Assembly: GCA_015680685.1 (NCBI GenBank)
Contig: MNCI01018878.1
Span: forward strand, 317,438 to 381,437
DNA from: Gnetum montanum
Lineage: Eukaryota > Streptophyta > Gnetopsida > Gnetales > Gnetaceae
Reading direction: 5' to 3'
DNA length: 64,000 nt
Shown: positions 11,568 to 20,637 of the stretch, one piece after another
Layout of the letters: each line of letters begins with the position of its first letter
Position numbering within the stretch: the first letter of the stretch is position 1
Made by a program: the position numbers and the translations under genes
The notes under the pieces: model-generated
Told to the model about the DNA's origin: nothing
What the model saw: only the letters and a program-made list of their open reading frames with translations
Databases searched by the model: none

Positions 11568-13974
11568 ATGGATTCCTTGTACACAACCACAACTGCCGCG
11601 GTCCTTACTGATCTGGGCGTTGCACCCGTCAATCCTATGACGGTCACGGGACCAGCTCCTGGCGCAACGGAACCTCAAGAACCATTGCGCCGTTCATTGA
11701 GGCTTCAGGGAAAAGAACCTATTTTTACGGTTATAACCCTTGAAGAATACAACTTTATATGCGTTAAGATCCAGGCGAAGCTGGCTCTCAGCCAAGCCGA
11801 AATCGAAGCAAAGAGAAATTTTGAGGTGCTCCACCGGGGGGCTATGATTTTAAGCCAACGGCTTACGACATAATCCCCCTGACCGAGCACCAACACGAAA
11901 TTCTAACACAGTGGTTATGGCCAAAGGCCAAGGTTCATGGGCTACGTCAGAGCCCCAACATGGGGAAGAGAAAGAGGATAAATTTGCGGCCTAGTCTGAG
12001 CATTTGTTCCATATTATGGAACCTTCATTCCAGACTCTGAGCCCCCAAACGTATACAAATCCCACGTTTCCCTTCAATGGAGAGGCTGCGCCTGTTGACC
12101 CAATCGTTACCGAGCAGATGTACTTCCCAGCTACGCCACAAGCCAATGCGCAGCCGTCAGGGTTGCAAACACAAATACCGCACAATAGGACAGGGGTGGT
12201 CCCATCACCACGAGTGCTTAGCATCCTGGTGGTGGTCCCGGTGACCACCGCGCCCCATTTCATCCCTCAGATGCAGTATTACACTGCCTCGACAACTTGC
12301 CCCGTGCAAATGTTCCTGCCGCCTCCAACTCAGCAAAACACTGTAGCCGTACAGCAGCAAGCCTTCGTTCAACACCCCGCAACGAGTCAGTGGATCAACC
12401 TCGCTGCACAACATCACTCGTCTGCGGTGCATGGTGCGCAGTCTTCGGTAGCACCTGCGGCATAATTTTCGTAGGTGATTCCTCGATATACCTACCATTA
12501 TGCCGCACAGCAGGCAGGAGCCAACCGCCCGCCTCAGACCGGTGGATGGTGGTCTTCGCAGGCCCCCCAGCCTGCGGGAATTCCTACTCCACTAGCAGCT
12601 AGCCAACCACTTCCTATCTTCCAGTTTCCTAGGGCTGCCCGTCCAGTCCAGCCTCCTACGCCCGCTGCACAGGCACCTCAGCCAACAGGCCTGGACCAAG
12701 CCTTCCAGCTTATCTAGACGCTCACCGAGGAGGTTCAACGTCTCAAGACCGCTGGGTCTGATACCATTCAGATCATGGACTTCTATCGGGATGACCCAAT
12801 CGATCCGGCGGTCCCAGTGCTGTCGTTGCCACCAGGGATGTCCCTCCCTCATTTTACCAAGTATAATGGAGAGGGGGATCCCAATACCCATCTTGCCACT
12901 TTCAGGTCTGAATCTTTGTTGCTTCAACAGTGGCCGCATACGATTATCAGAGTCTCTGCAATGTATTTAACAGGGAAGGCTTTAGACTGGTATAGAGCTC
13001 TCCCACGCTCTTCCATTTCAACCTTGGAAGAGCTGCTGACCCAATTTGTGACCCGATTCAAATACAACATGAAGCCGGAAGTCACGTTGGAACAGCTTAT
13101 GGGGGTGAAACAAGACCCGCTCGAGCCAGTCCAAAAGTTCATACAGCGTTGGAACGCTACCTTGAATGAGATCCGTGACCTGATCGCGGACTCCCATCTA
13201 CTGGCTATATTCAAGGGAGCAGTCAACAACTTTATTAAGTCTAAGCTGTATTATCTTTCCCCTGGCGATATACGTCAGGCCTTCGCCCAGGTCCAAAGCA
13301 TCCAAGATGCTGCGGAGGCCAGCAAAGACCCGGCATATGTCGCCTACAAAAATGCACACAACAAAGCCAAGGACAAAGGCAAGGCAGCGACAACGACGGT
13401 AGCCGCGCTGACTGAAAGAGCGAAGAACAAGAACAAAAAGGCGTCCACAACAGCGCCGCCCGAAGACACGGCTGGTGCCGGCACCAGTCAAGCCACAGCT
13501 TCCCCTGAACAGGCCCCCCAGCTAAAGCCAAATTTTGAGCATAAAGATCATTCAAAATACGCGGCTCTACCCATGAAACACTTCGAACTGCTGAAACAAC
13601 TGTTGGCGGCAGGACACATTCAACCTAAGAAAGTGTCCGAGGAAGCCCTGAAGCGTCACAGACGTCACTGTGAACTGCTGAAGGATCCTTCTTTAGCTCT
13701 GCCTAACGAACCAGCAATTCCAAGATCTTTCAGGCTGGATCGTTTCTGTGACTACCACCAGATGTGTGGTCACGACACGGATTACTGCTGGGCGTTGAAA
13801 GACGACATTCAACGCATGATCGATGAAGGTCATCTAAAGTTAGACAGCAGTAACCCCATGCGTCCGGAAAACCAAACGCTGCATGTGTATAAGGAACCAT
13901 TGAACACAAACTATGATCCTTATACAATCACTGTGGTGAGTACGGACAGTGAGCGTAAGGGACCGCCAAAATAG
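11568..13974 (+). pseudogene. gag: Tat gag polyprotein
   Basis: Structural capsid protein. The first ATG of the long frame is at 11568. A short acidic/Thr-rich N-terminus (to 11873) is followed by a frame change, then one frame runs from about 11998 to the stop at 13972-13974, broken by stops near 11995, 12463, 12473 and 12715. A Gln/Pro-rich region (12004-12715) precedes the conserved capsid domain (12775-13300), with the retrotransposon gag signature A-x-x-Y-L-T-G-K-A-L-D-W-Y near 12960 and a Q-F-V-x-R-F motif. A Lys/Ala-rich linker leads to a CDYHQMCGHDTDYC zinc-binding-type segment (about 13745-13790), as in Tat gags. The C-terminal 399 codons (12775-13974) are fully open. Confidence 0.85.
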
Positions 13975-14438
13975 CCTTTTGTTTTGCGCGTGCCCGCTGC
14001 CTCACCAAGGGGGCCAACTACTTCGACGGGAGCTGGTGGGGTCTCACGGCCACCTTTTATCATACGGGCACCTTCCCAGGTGTGGCCTCAATCACATACC
14101 ACTATCCAAGCCGCGGCTTCATCCGCACCCATGCCAAGAGCGCCCTTCATCATTAGGGCGCCAAAGCCACAGGCTACCCCTCTCACGCAGGGGCAGACCT
14201 CTAGTCAACACCACCAGTCATCGCCTCCCAAGCAAAAGGGGGGAACACTATAGTTAACGCAACAAGAGACCACCTTACGCTCAGCTTCCCTAAGCCCAGG
14301 CCCCTGGCCTCTATACCTATGTCCATGCCTCAGAAGCAGGCTAGAGGTACAGAAACGCAGCCACCTTCTCTTGGTAGAAAAAGGAACAACCCTCCCACTG
14401 ACACCGCTCCGCCTCGCGAGATCCATCTTTTGGGCTGA
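13975..14438 (+). pseudogene. Pro-rich linker between gag and protease, Tat
   Basis: The gag frame continues past the 13974 stop as a Pro/Ser/Gln-rich stretch (open 13984-14253) with a repeated P-F-I-I-R-A-P motif, then changes frame before the protease. It is probably the C-terminal extension of gag or a gag-protease linker. It is low in complexity and has no recognised domain. Confidence 0.55.
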
Positions 14439-15371
14439 ATGGAGGAGGACAAGGGAGATAAACAACCCTGCCGAGAGAAGGACCTCCTCGATGCATTCAT
14501 GCAAGTCAAGCAAGCTCTTAAGCAAAATAACACAACGCTGAGTTTGTACGACCTACTGATGACTTCTCGAGAACACCGCGAGGCTATGGTATGCATGTTG
14601 ACGTCCATATCAGTGGATGTCAGCCTGCCGGCGGAAGAGGAAGTGATACACGCTATCATGTTTCCTTCCGACGCTGAATCACCCAAGCCTACCTCGTTGA
14701 CCTTCCTGGACGAGTCTGTCAAAGATGATCCGGAAAAAGGTCAAGTAACGACTGAGCCTATGTTCATCACCATTCGGGTCAGTCAGTACCGGATCCGGAG
14801 GGTACACGTGGATGACGGTGCAGCTGCTAACGTTGTTCCCTATTCCATCGTGGATAGGTTGGGGTTGGTCGATCAAATCACTCCCACGACGACAGCCTGC
14901 GTGAAATCGTTCAATGGAGCACGGGCTCAAGTCAAGGGGACGGTGCGTATTGAGTTTGTGACGGGGGATCAATTCCCGACGGAAGCCACATTCTTAGTCG
15001 TCGAGGAGATGCCCGGCTTCAACTTAATCTTAGGGAGGTCGTGGTTAGCCCAGCTGAGGGCAGTCTCGTCGCCGATACTTCAAGAGATACATCTGCCCTA
15101 CACCGGAGGGGAGGTTGTCATACGCGGCGACGAGATCACCCCCAGGACTGTTAACAACATTGAAGAAGAATGGGGTTCAGAGATCGAAACAACTGACGAT
15201 CAGTCCCACCTCCAAACCCCTGAACAAAACGACAACAAGGACAATGGTCTAGCCTGGGCTGACCTGCCATTTCCGGATGACAGCGTAGAGGAGTCCAACC
15301 ATAAAACTCCTCGCCCTTACGCAGCGCTCAACGTGAAGGCCATTAAGAAACAATTGCGTATCGACGGTTGA
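14439..15371 (+). CDS. pro: Tat retropepsin-like aspartic protease
   Basis: Cleaves the polyprotein. The open frame of 310 codons contains the catalytic loop V-H-V-D-D-G-A-A-A-N (around 14805-14835, D-D-G-A in place of the usual D-T/S-G-A, as in several Tat proteases). The second conserved strand is F-N-L-I-L-G-R-S-W-L (about 15020-15050). It ends at 15371, far short of RT. In Ogre-type Tat elements an intron separates protease from RT, and the downstream acceptor at 20637 fits that. The donor could be near 15330 (AAC|GTGAAG, phase 0, weak) but is unresolved. The actual start may be upstream as part of gag-pro. Confidence 0.85.
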   Translation: MEEDKGDKQPCREKDLLDAFMQVKQALKQNNTTLSLYDLLMTSREHREAMVCMLTSISVDVSLPAEEEVIHAIMFPSDAESPKPTSLTFLDESVKDDPEKGQVTTEPMFITIRVSQYRIRRVHVDDGAAANVVPYSIVDRLGLVDQITPTTTACVKSFNGARAQVKGTVRIEFVTGDQFPTEATFLVVEEMPGFNLILGRSWLAQLRAVSSPILQEIHLPYTGGEVVIRGDEITPRTVNNIEEEWGSEIETTDDQSHLQTPEQNDNKDNGLAWADLPFPDDSVEESNHKTPRPYAALNVKAIKKQLRIDG

Positions 15372-15600
15372 GCAATGGTCTTCTGCGTGTAACACTATTT
15401 TCAATATGCTTCTTTCACAATATGCTTCTGCGTGTAACAATTGCGTATCGACGGTTGAGCAGCCTCTTTTGTTTGTTTCTTTCAATATGCTTTTACGCTA
15501 TATTTGCTTTCTGAGTTTACACTTTTCATCTGTTGCGTATTTTACCGTACTCATGTTAGCTATGCTCATTCTTTTACATATGTATCAGTAGTTACATATA
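15352..15600 (+). other. post-protease spacer with a short duplication
   Basis: The string 'caattgcgtatcgacggttg' occurs at the end of the protease frame (about 15351) and again about 86 bp later (about 15437). 'cttctgcgtgtaac' also occurs twice (about 15382 and 15424). This is a small tandem duplication that includes the protease stop region. No gene. Confidence 0.6.
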
Positions 15601-16090
15601 TTGGCCCGTAACGGCCTTAAACTAGTAACTAATTCACGCAAGCTCATCTTGGCCTGTAACGGCCTTAAACTAGTAACTAATTCACACAAGCTCATCTCGG
15701 CCCGTAACGGCCTTAAACTAGTAACTAATTCACACAAGCTCATCTTGGCCCGTAACGGCCTTAAACTAGTAACTAATTCACGCAAGCTCATCTCGGCCCG
15801 CAATGGCCTTAAACTAGTAGCTAATTTACGCAAGCTCACCACGGCCCGCAATGGCCTTAAACTAGCTATACAAAGTTCACCACATTATTTTACGCACTTA
15901 CGCAGGATTATATTCTGTTATGCGACAACTCGTATATCGTCCCGTAACGGCCTTAAACTAGACAGTTTACGCAAACTCGTATATTGGCCCGCAACGGCCT
16001 TAAACTAGTTATTCGGAGTTGTCTATGATCACTATTTATGCTTTCTTTAATTTACGCTTCCGGCCTGCAATGGCCTTAAACTAGGAATTA
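15601..16090 (+). repeat. 48-bp tandem repeat array (array 1), Tat
   Basis: The unit core GGCCCGTAACGGCCTTAAA recurs at 15603, 15651, 15699, 15747, 15795 and 15843, exactly 48 bp apart, then more loosely at about 15939, 15986 and 16062. Because 48 is a multiple of three, both strands read open for several units, giving 16-residue peptide repeats. I take that as a consequence of the period rather than as a gene. It lies between the protease and the 3' end of the antisense gene. Confidence 0.9.
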
Positions 16091-16163
16091 CACGCTATCA
16101 TTTTTACGTAGGTGAATTCTTCAACACGTACTCTATCGACAAAACACAAAAAAAGAAAAAAGA

Positions 16164-19100
16164 TTATCCCTCCAGTGGGCCATCGTTTCTGGGAATTATC
16201 CCTCCACGAAAGATTGCCTCTTCACGAGGCTCTCGCTCTGGTGCTGGTTCCACAGGAAGACGCTCTTCATCATTTCGTTCCACCTCTGCTTCCACTGTTT
16301 CCTCTCCCAGCCCTTCAGCTGGGGTACTTTCCGGTACCTAAAACCAAATAACCTCAAAGTTAGAATAGATGACGCTAGTCAGAAAATTTTCTAGCTAAGT
16401 CATGCGTAAACTTACTCGCGACGGCCCTGCTTCCGCAGCAAAGGGAAGCTTGTCCAAACTGGCCCACAAATGCTGCATGATCTCGTCCTCGGTCAGGTTT
16501 TGCCACACATCCTCACCCGAAGTCATCCCAGCTTTCACCTTCCCTTTCTCTACGCTACTCCAGGAGGGTGGATCTGGGAAGAAAGTAGAGATCATAGCCT
16601 GATTCCCAGGGAAAATCATTGTTCTCTCTAGGGATGCGGTTACGGTCACCTGTTCTTCGAACCTTTTGAAAGCTTCGGACGCTCCGATGGTGTCCACGAA
16701 AACCTCCAGGGATCGAGCTTTAATGGCGGACTTGCGGTAACGTTTTCTGTAAGCAGCGCTTTCCCTTTTGTATACATACTTGTGATCCTTCTCCTTCTGC
16801 CCCCATTCCTGTACGCTCATGCAGTAGTCCCTTCAATCCCGACTTTTCTGTGCTAGGAGCTCAATTTGCATCCTTTGCTCTATTAACGCCCGGCTGGTCT
16901 GTACGCTGTTCTTGATGGCTGTCCAATAACGGGAGTGATCAATAACATCGGTATGCCAGTCTTCATCCCCCGTCATCCGAGCCTGTAGGAACTCGTACCG
17001 CGCCCTTAGGTCCTCGACTTCCTTGGTCAAGGATTCAATCTTCCCCTCCGACCGTTGCAGCGACTTCCATAGGCCTTCATTAACATTTCTGCTTTCCCAT
17101 ACGGAGCATGTCGAGTGTAACACACATTTACGCATTTCTTCATAAATGTGGCGTGGCACGACTGCCCCATCAGGTGGGGGCTCCGCTGTGTCCAGATCAA
17201 TGGGCTCCGCGGGATCCCATCGGAGGTAAGCTCTTGACAGAAAACAAACATCAATATGGATGACACATTACCACCAAGACATCATGTTGTAACTTTGTTA
17301 ATTTACCAGCGCTAGGTTCAATGCGTTCCAGACGCTCGATCATGTCACTGACGACGCCTTCCATGAAGGAAAACTTATCGGGGAAGTCTCTCCACATTTT
17401 GCTAACAGCAGCAAATGTTGAGGCATCTTCTTCCCCTATAGCGTAATTCGGTTAGACATTGTGCCCATTAACAGATTTTTCAAAGCACGCTAACGCAGCC
17501 ATTACCTCTTCCGGTGATAGTGGCTATTTCATCGACTTCTGTATCCTTTTCCCTTTCACGCACTGGAGTCTGTGCGTCACTAGTTCCGGTAGCTGGGGTC
17601 TCCTCACACACCCCAGTCTGTACGTGGCTTCCGCTAGCAGCTTGGGATGCTTCACGCACCGGAACCTGCACACAGCTTGTATTAACAGTTGGGGCCTCTT
17701 CTTCCAAAATTGAGGCCCCCTCCCCACGGCTTAGTACCATCGCCCCTGTCTCAGGGGTCAATTGCCTTGTCGTTTTTCTTGTTTACACCATACATTAGAA
17801 TATAATTCTAGCTTATCTAGATGAAGCATTGCGTATACAGACCATTCACACTTACCAGGCGAAGGCTTATTCCGCTGTACTTTGAGCCCAACAGTGTTGC
17901 CCGCCTCGTCTCCAGGGGCCTCAGCTAGGCGGAGCCTCTTCTGCCGAGCTTCTGGCTCCACGATTTCCTCCGCCAGGCACTTTCCCCGCGAGGCATCGCC
18001 AGTGTAGGTAGGCATTATCCCGCCTACACTATCGAGACCTTGCACTCGGGGTGCCGTCAAGCCTTTAGTTGTTACAGACAACGACTCCCCGATCCCTTCC
18101 GGCGGATCCTGCCCATGGGTAGTGCTGAGAAGATGGGAAATCCAGGGTCTGGATAACTGGTCTCGGTCTTGCTGTACCCAGACCCCATTCCTCTGAACGA
18201 CCAGAAATTCAGCAAACCGTCGGAGGCAAGCTATAAAAAGGGCATGATGCACATTGAAACGGGACTCAAGCTTCTCCCGAAGCTTGACCATTTCACTACG
18301 CAGCCACTTAGCAAGATGGCTTGCCCAATCAAACCAGGCCCCCTCTTCCAGGACCTCTCGCATGATGCACGTCTGTTCTACCAAAAAGAACTTCACCTGC
18401 GAGAGGGTTTTGGGGAAGGTCCGGGCTCGAAAAAGGGGATAAAGTGTCTTGGCGGTCCCCATCTCGAACTTATCGCAAGGAAACCCCTTGGTCTTCTTAT
18501 CGATCCTCACCCACTCCTTCAGAAACTCCTCGACTCTAACGCTCCTCTTGGTCTTCACTTTTACGGGAAGGCCGCTCGAGGGGACGCCAAATAGGTCCGA
18601 GAAGAACTGAGCGTTAATGTCAAAATTTACGCGTATGTTATGCACGCGCGTGCTAAAACGATCCGCCTTCGCGCTAAAGGAGTTGACCAGGCCTATCATT
18701 TCATTGGCGGGGACATCAGGGGTCGCAGCCAAAAATAGGTGCATTAGCCCTGCGGCCTCGATCTTGCTGGTCACTACGACTGGGGCCACCGAATGGCTGA
18801 GCCAACGCTGTGCCTCCTTAATATCCCCATAACGAAAGAGGACATCCCTCACCTCGCGGCCGGAAATTGTAAGGGTAATCTCCCGGGATTCCCTGACTGA
18901 AAGGCATAAAACGCAAGATAAGCAAAAACACTATTATATAATGTTTGTGACTCATAACTACGCTCATAACAATAGAACAAACAACAGCCTTACCGGGGCC
19001 AAATGGCAATGGAAATGGCGGGAGTTCCCTCTGCACATCCTCGACGGTGAGGGGCGGATCCAAGGTCCACTCCTCGTGCAGCCATCCAAGTTCCCGACAT

Positions 19101-20225
19101 TTATTAAAAGCGTGCTCGTAGCGGGCGTGATACTCACGCATCTCATGGCCAATTTGCCCGATAACACCAGCACGCACGTTGTTGGTCGCGGTAAATGCCA
19201 TTATTGCCATTTCGGCCCAGGCCAACGTGTCGCCATCGCCAATTAGCTGGTTGTCATGTATAAAAAACCTATACCATACAGCGTAAGCTTAACTTGCACT
19301 TTACACATAGACTTATCTTACCCTTCGCATCAATAACAGATATTATAACGATGATACAGACAATACAGTTAGTCAAATCTGCTTACCCGCCTGCGTAGTA
19401 CACCGTGCCTTGTGGGTTCTGGAAGTACGTCGACACATGGCGCACCACGAACAGCGTGTTATACGCATGATAACAGTTGAAATGGGCCATGCTCCAGATC
19501 CAGTGTAAGCTCCGCAGACCGTGGGCGCTCAACACTTGGTCCTCGGGATAACCCGTGTCGATGGCTCCGTCCGTCAGGTAAGCCAAAATCCCCTACGCCG
19601 ACCCTGCCAATAGGTGCTCCAAAATAGCACCGGCAACATCCCTGGTGACATTAGACCAGACAATGACGCTGAAGTTATGCAGTAAAAACTGTAGAAACTC
19701 CAGCGCCCCCTTTCAGAACCAGATGGCCTTCCCTTGCACTCTTGTGTGAGGGGGTGGAACGTTAGGGACAATGGGGTTCACCCAGCACAAAACCCCAATG
19801 AGGTCTAGTACAATCAGGATGGGCTTTAGTGCGACGCTGTATAGAAAAGCCAAAGCGTATATTAATACCTACATCTTCATTTGCACGACTAACACAGAAC
19901 ACAGAAAACTCATAAAATGCACCCAGGCCGCAATCGCCCAAACCCTTGCAACTATGCAAGGTTTTTCCCTGACAACGACGATAAACGCAACCCTTTCAAA
20001 CCCTTGCATAAACCCGAGGTCCATAACCCAAAATCAACATGCACGCAAACGAAAATACACCACGAAAAGCAGCCATAGAAACGAAAGTATGTAAGGAACG
20101 ACTAACCGGTTCAACGGCGCGGGGTCTCGAACATCGATCAACACCTGTGAAACACGGTCCAGAGTTGCCTGCATTTCGTCGATTTTGGCCAGTTTTGTAT
20201 TCTTATTCTTCATCTTTGGTGCCAT
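16164..20225 (-). CDS. Antisense eight-exon gene inside the Tat element (FCP1-like + mobile-domain-like + coiled coil)
   Basis: Exons on the minus strand: 20225-20107, 19836-19387, 19268-18994, 18896-17856, 17745-17506, 17435-17307, 17230-16416, 16337-16164 (stop TAA). Introns are 70-270 bp, all GT-AG, with donors such as G|GTAAGT and phases 2,2,1,1,1,1,0. Each junction restores frame, and the total of 3243 nt is an exact multiple of three (1080 residues plus stop). Premature stops remain at 19713-19715, 19593-19595 and 16833-16835; at least two are explicable as CGA-to-TGA. Residues 41 to about 215 resemble an FCP1/NIF HAD-phosphatase domain, exon 4 (283-628) a plant mobile-type domain, and exon 7 is coiled-coil rich. 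Exon 8 encodes a Glu-rich tail. The product and function are unknown. A non-coding explanation is unlikely given seven frame-keeping junctions. Confidence 0.8.
17856..18896 (-). other. Exon 4 of the antisense gene: plant mobile-domain-like segment
   Basis: The largest exon, 1041 nt, fully open. It contains V-N-F-D-I-N-A-Q-F-F-S-D-L-F-G-V-P, the kind of strand-helix segment seen in plant mobile and transposase_32-like domains. It resembles C-G-V-T-I-D-F-S...L-N-L-P in ORF2 of element E. A helical basic region (W-L-R-S-E-M-V-K-L-R-E-K-L) follows. The family call is tentative. Confidence 0.45.
18994..19836 (-). other. FCP1/NLI-interacting-factor-like (HAD) domain, exons 2-3 of the antisense gene
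   Basis: After the exon 1-2 junction a hydrophobic strand leads to L-D-L-I-G-V-L (Asp at residue 51), matching the first HAD motif as in plant FCP1-like proteins (D-L-N-G-L-L). About 45 residues on comes F-S-V-I-V-W-S-N-V-T (Ser101), the second motif. Then comes Y-N-T-L-F-V-V-R-H-V...N-P (166-181), where active family members have N-T-L-L-I-D-D-S-P...N-P. The segment D-N-Q-L-I-G-D-G-D-T-L (exon 3) matches the family's end. The second Asp of motif I and the Asp pair of motif III are replaced, so catalysis is unlikely: a pseudophosphatase or binding module. Family recognition is from memory of motifs; no search was run. Confidence 0.6.
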
Positions 20226-20374
20226 TGCGACGGTTTCAGAATTTGTTCACAGCCTAACGCTTGCAAATCTCCGCAAAGTTCCATGCCCTAACTCTCTGCT
20301 CTTCCTCTTCTCAGCGACGGTCGCAAATTCAAATTCAAGATAGCCAACAGCCAGTTCTCATCGAAGAACCACCT

Positions 20375-20381
20375 ACTTATA
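20375..20381 (-). promoter_or_regulatory. TATA box of the antisense gene
   Basis: The minus strand reads GTGTATAAGTAGG, a good TATA box, about 150 bp upstream of the ATG at 20225. This predicts a 5' UTR of roughly 120 bp. No comparable TATA box was noticed between it and the ATG. Confidence 0.5.
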
Positions 20382-20604
20382 CACGAGGATCACCGACTTG
20401 ACATCAGAATTAAGCGGGACTTTCCTGAAACGGAATCCGCAAATCTAGATATTAATGCGGCCGATATCGCATGCGCCACTGTCCGAAATGACATTAAACT
20501 ACTACATCTTATCGCCTCGTAATCGGGTTACATTGATTACAGCTTGTCTATAATATTCAAAATTCAATTAGCCTTCCACGTTCGGCGACATCACGTCACT
20601 TGTC

Positions 20605-20637
20605 TCCTAACCATTTACGCACTTGCCGATTTTGCAG
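20605..20637 (+). promoter_or_regulatory. 3' splice site before Tat RT (sense strand)
   Basis: A branch-point-like 'tcctaac' (about 20605-20611) is followed by 'gattttgcag|gacag' with the AG at 20636-20637. Position and phase (0) put RT directly in frame after it. Ogre-type Tat elements are known to splice out an intron between protease and RT. Here the intron would be about 5 kb and contain the antisense gene. Confidence 0.55.

Noticed and set aside
12205-13555. Minus-strand open frames opposite Tat gag
   Set aside because: Gag has clear capsid and zinc-binding motifs on the plus strand. The opposite frames are compositional shadows.
15601-16008. Repeat protein encoded by the 48-bp array
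   Set aside because: The open frame follows from a period divisible by three. It has no supported start and both strands are equally open.
18169-18594. 141-codon plus-strand frame opposite antisense exon 4
   Set aside because: It is a shadow of a 1041-nt exon whose splice sites fit on the minus strand. No motif on the plus strand.
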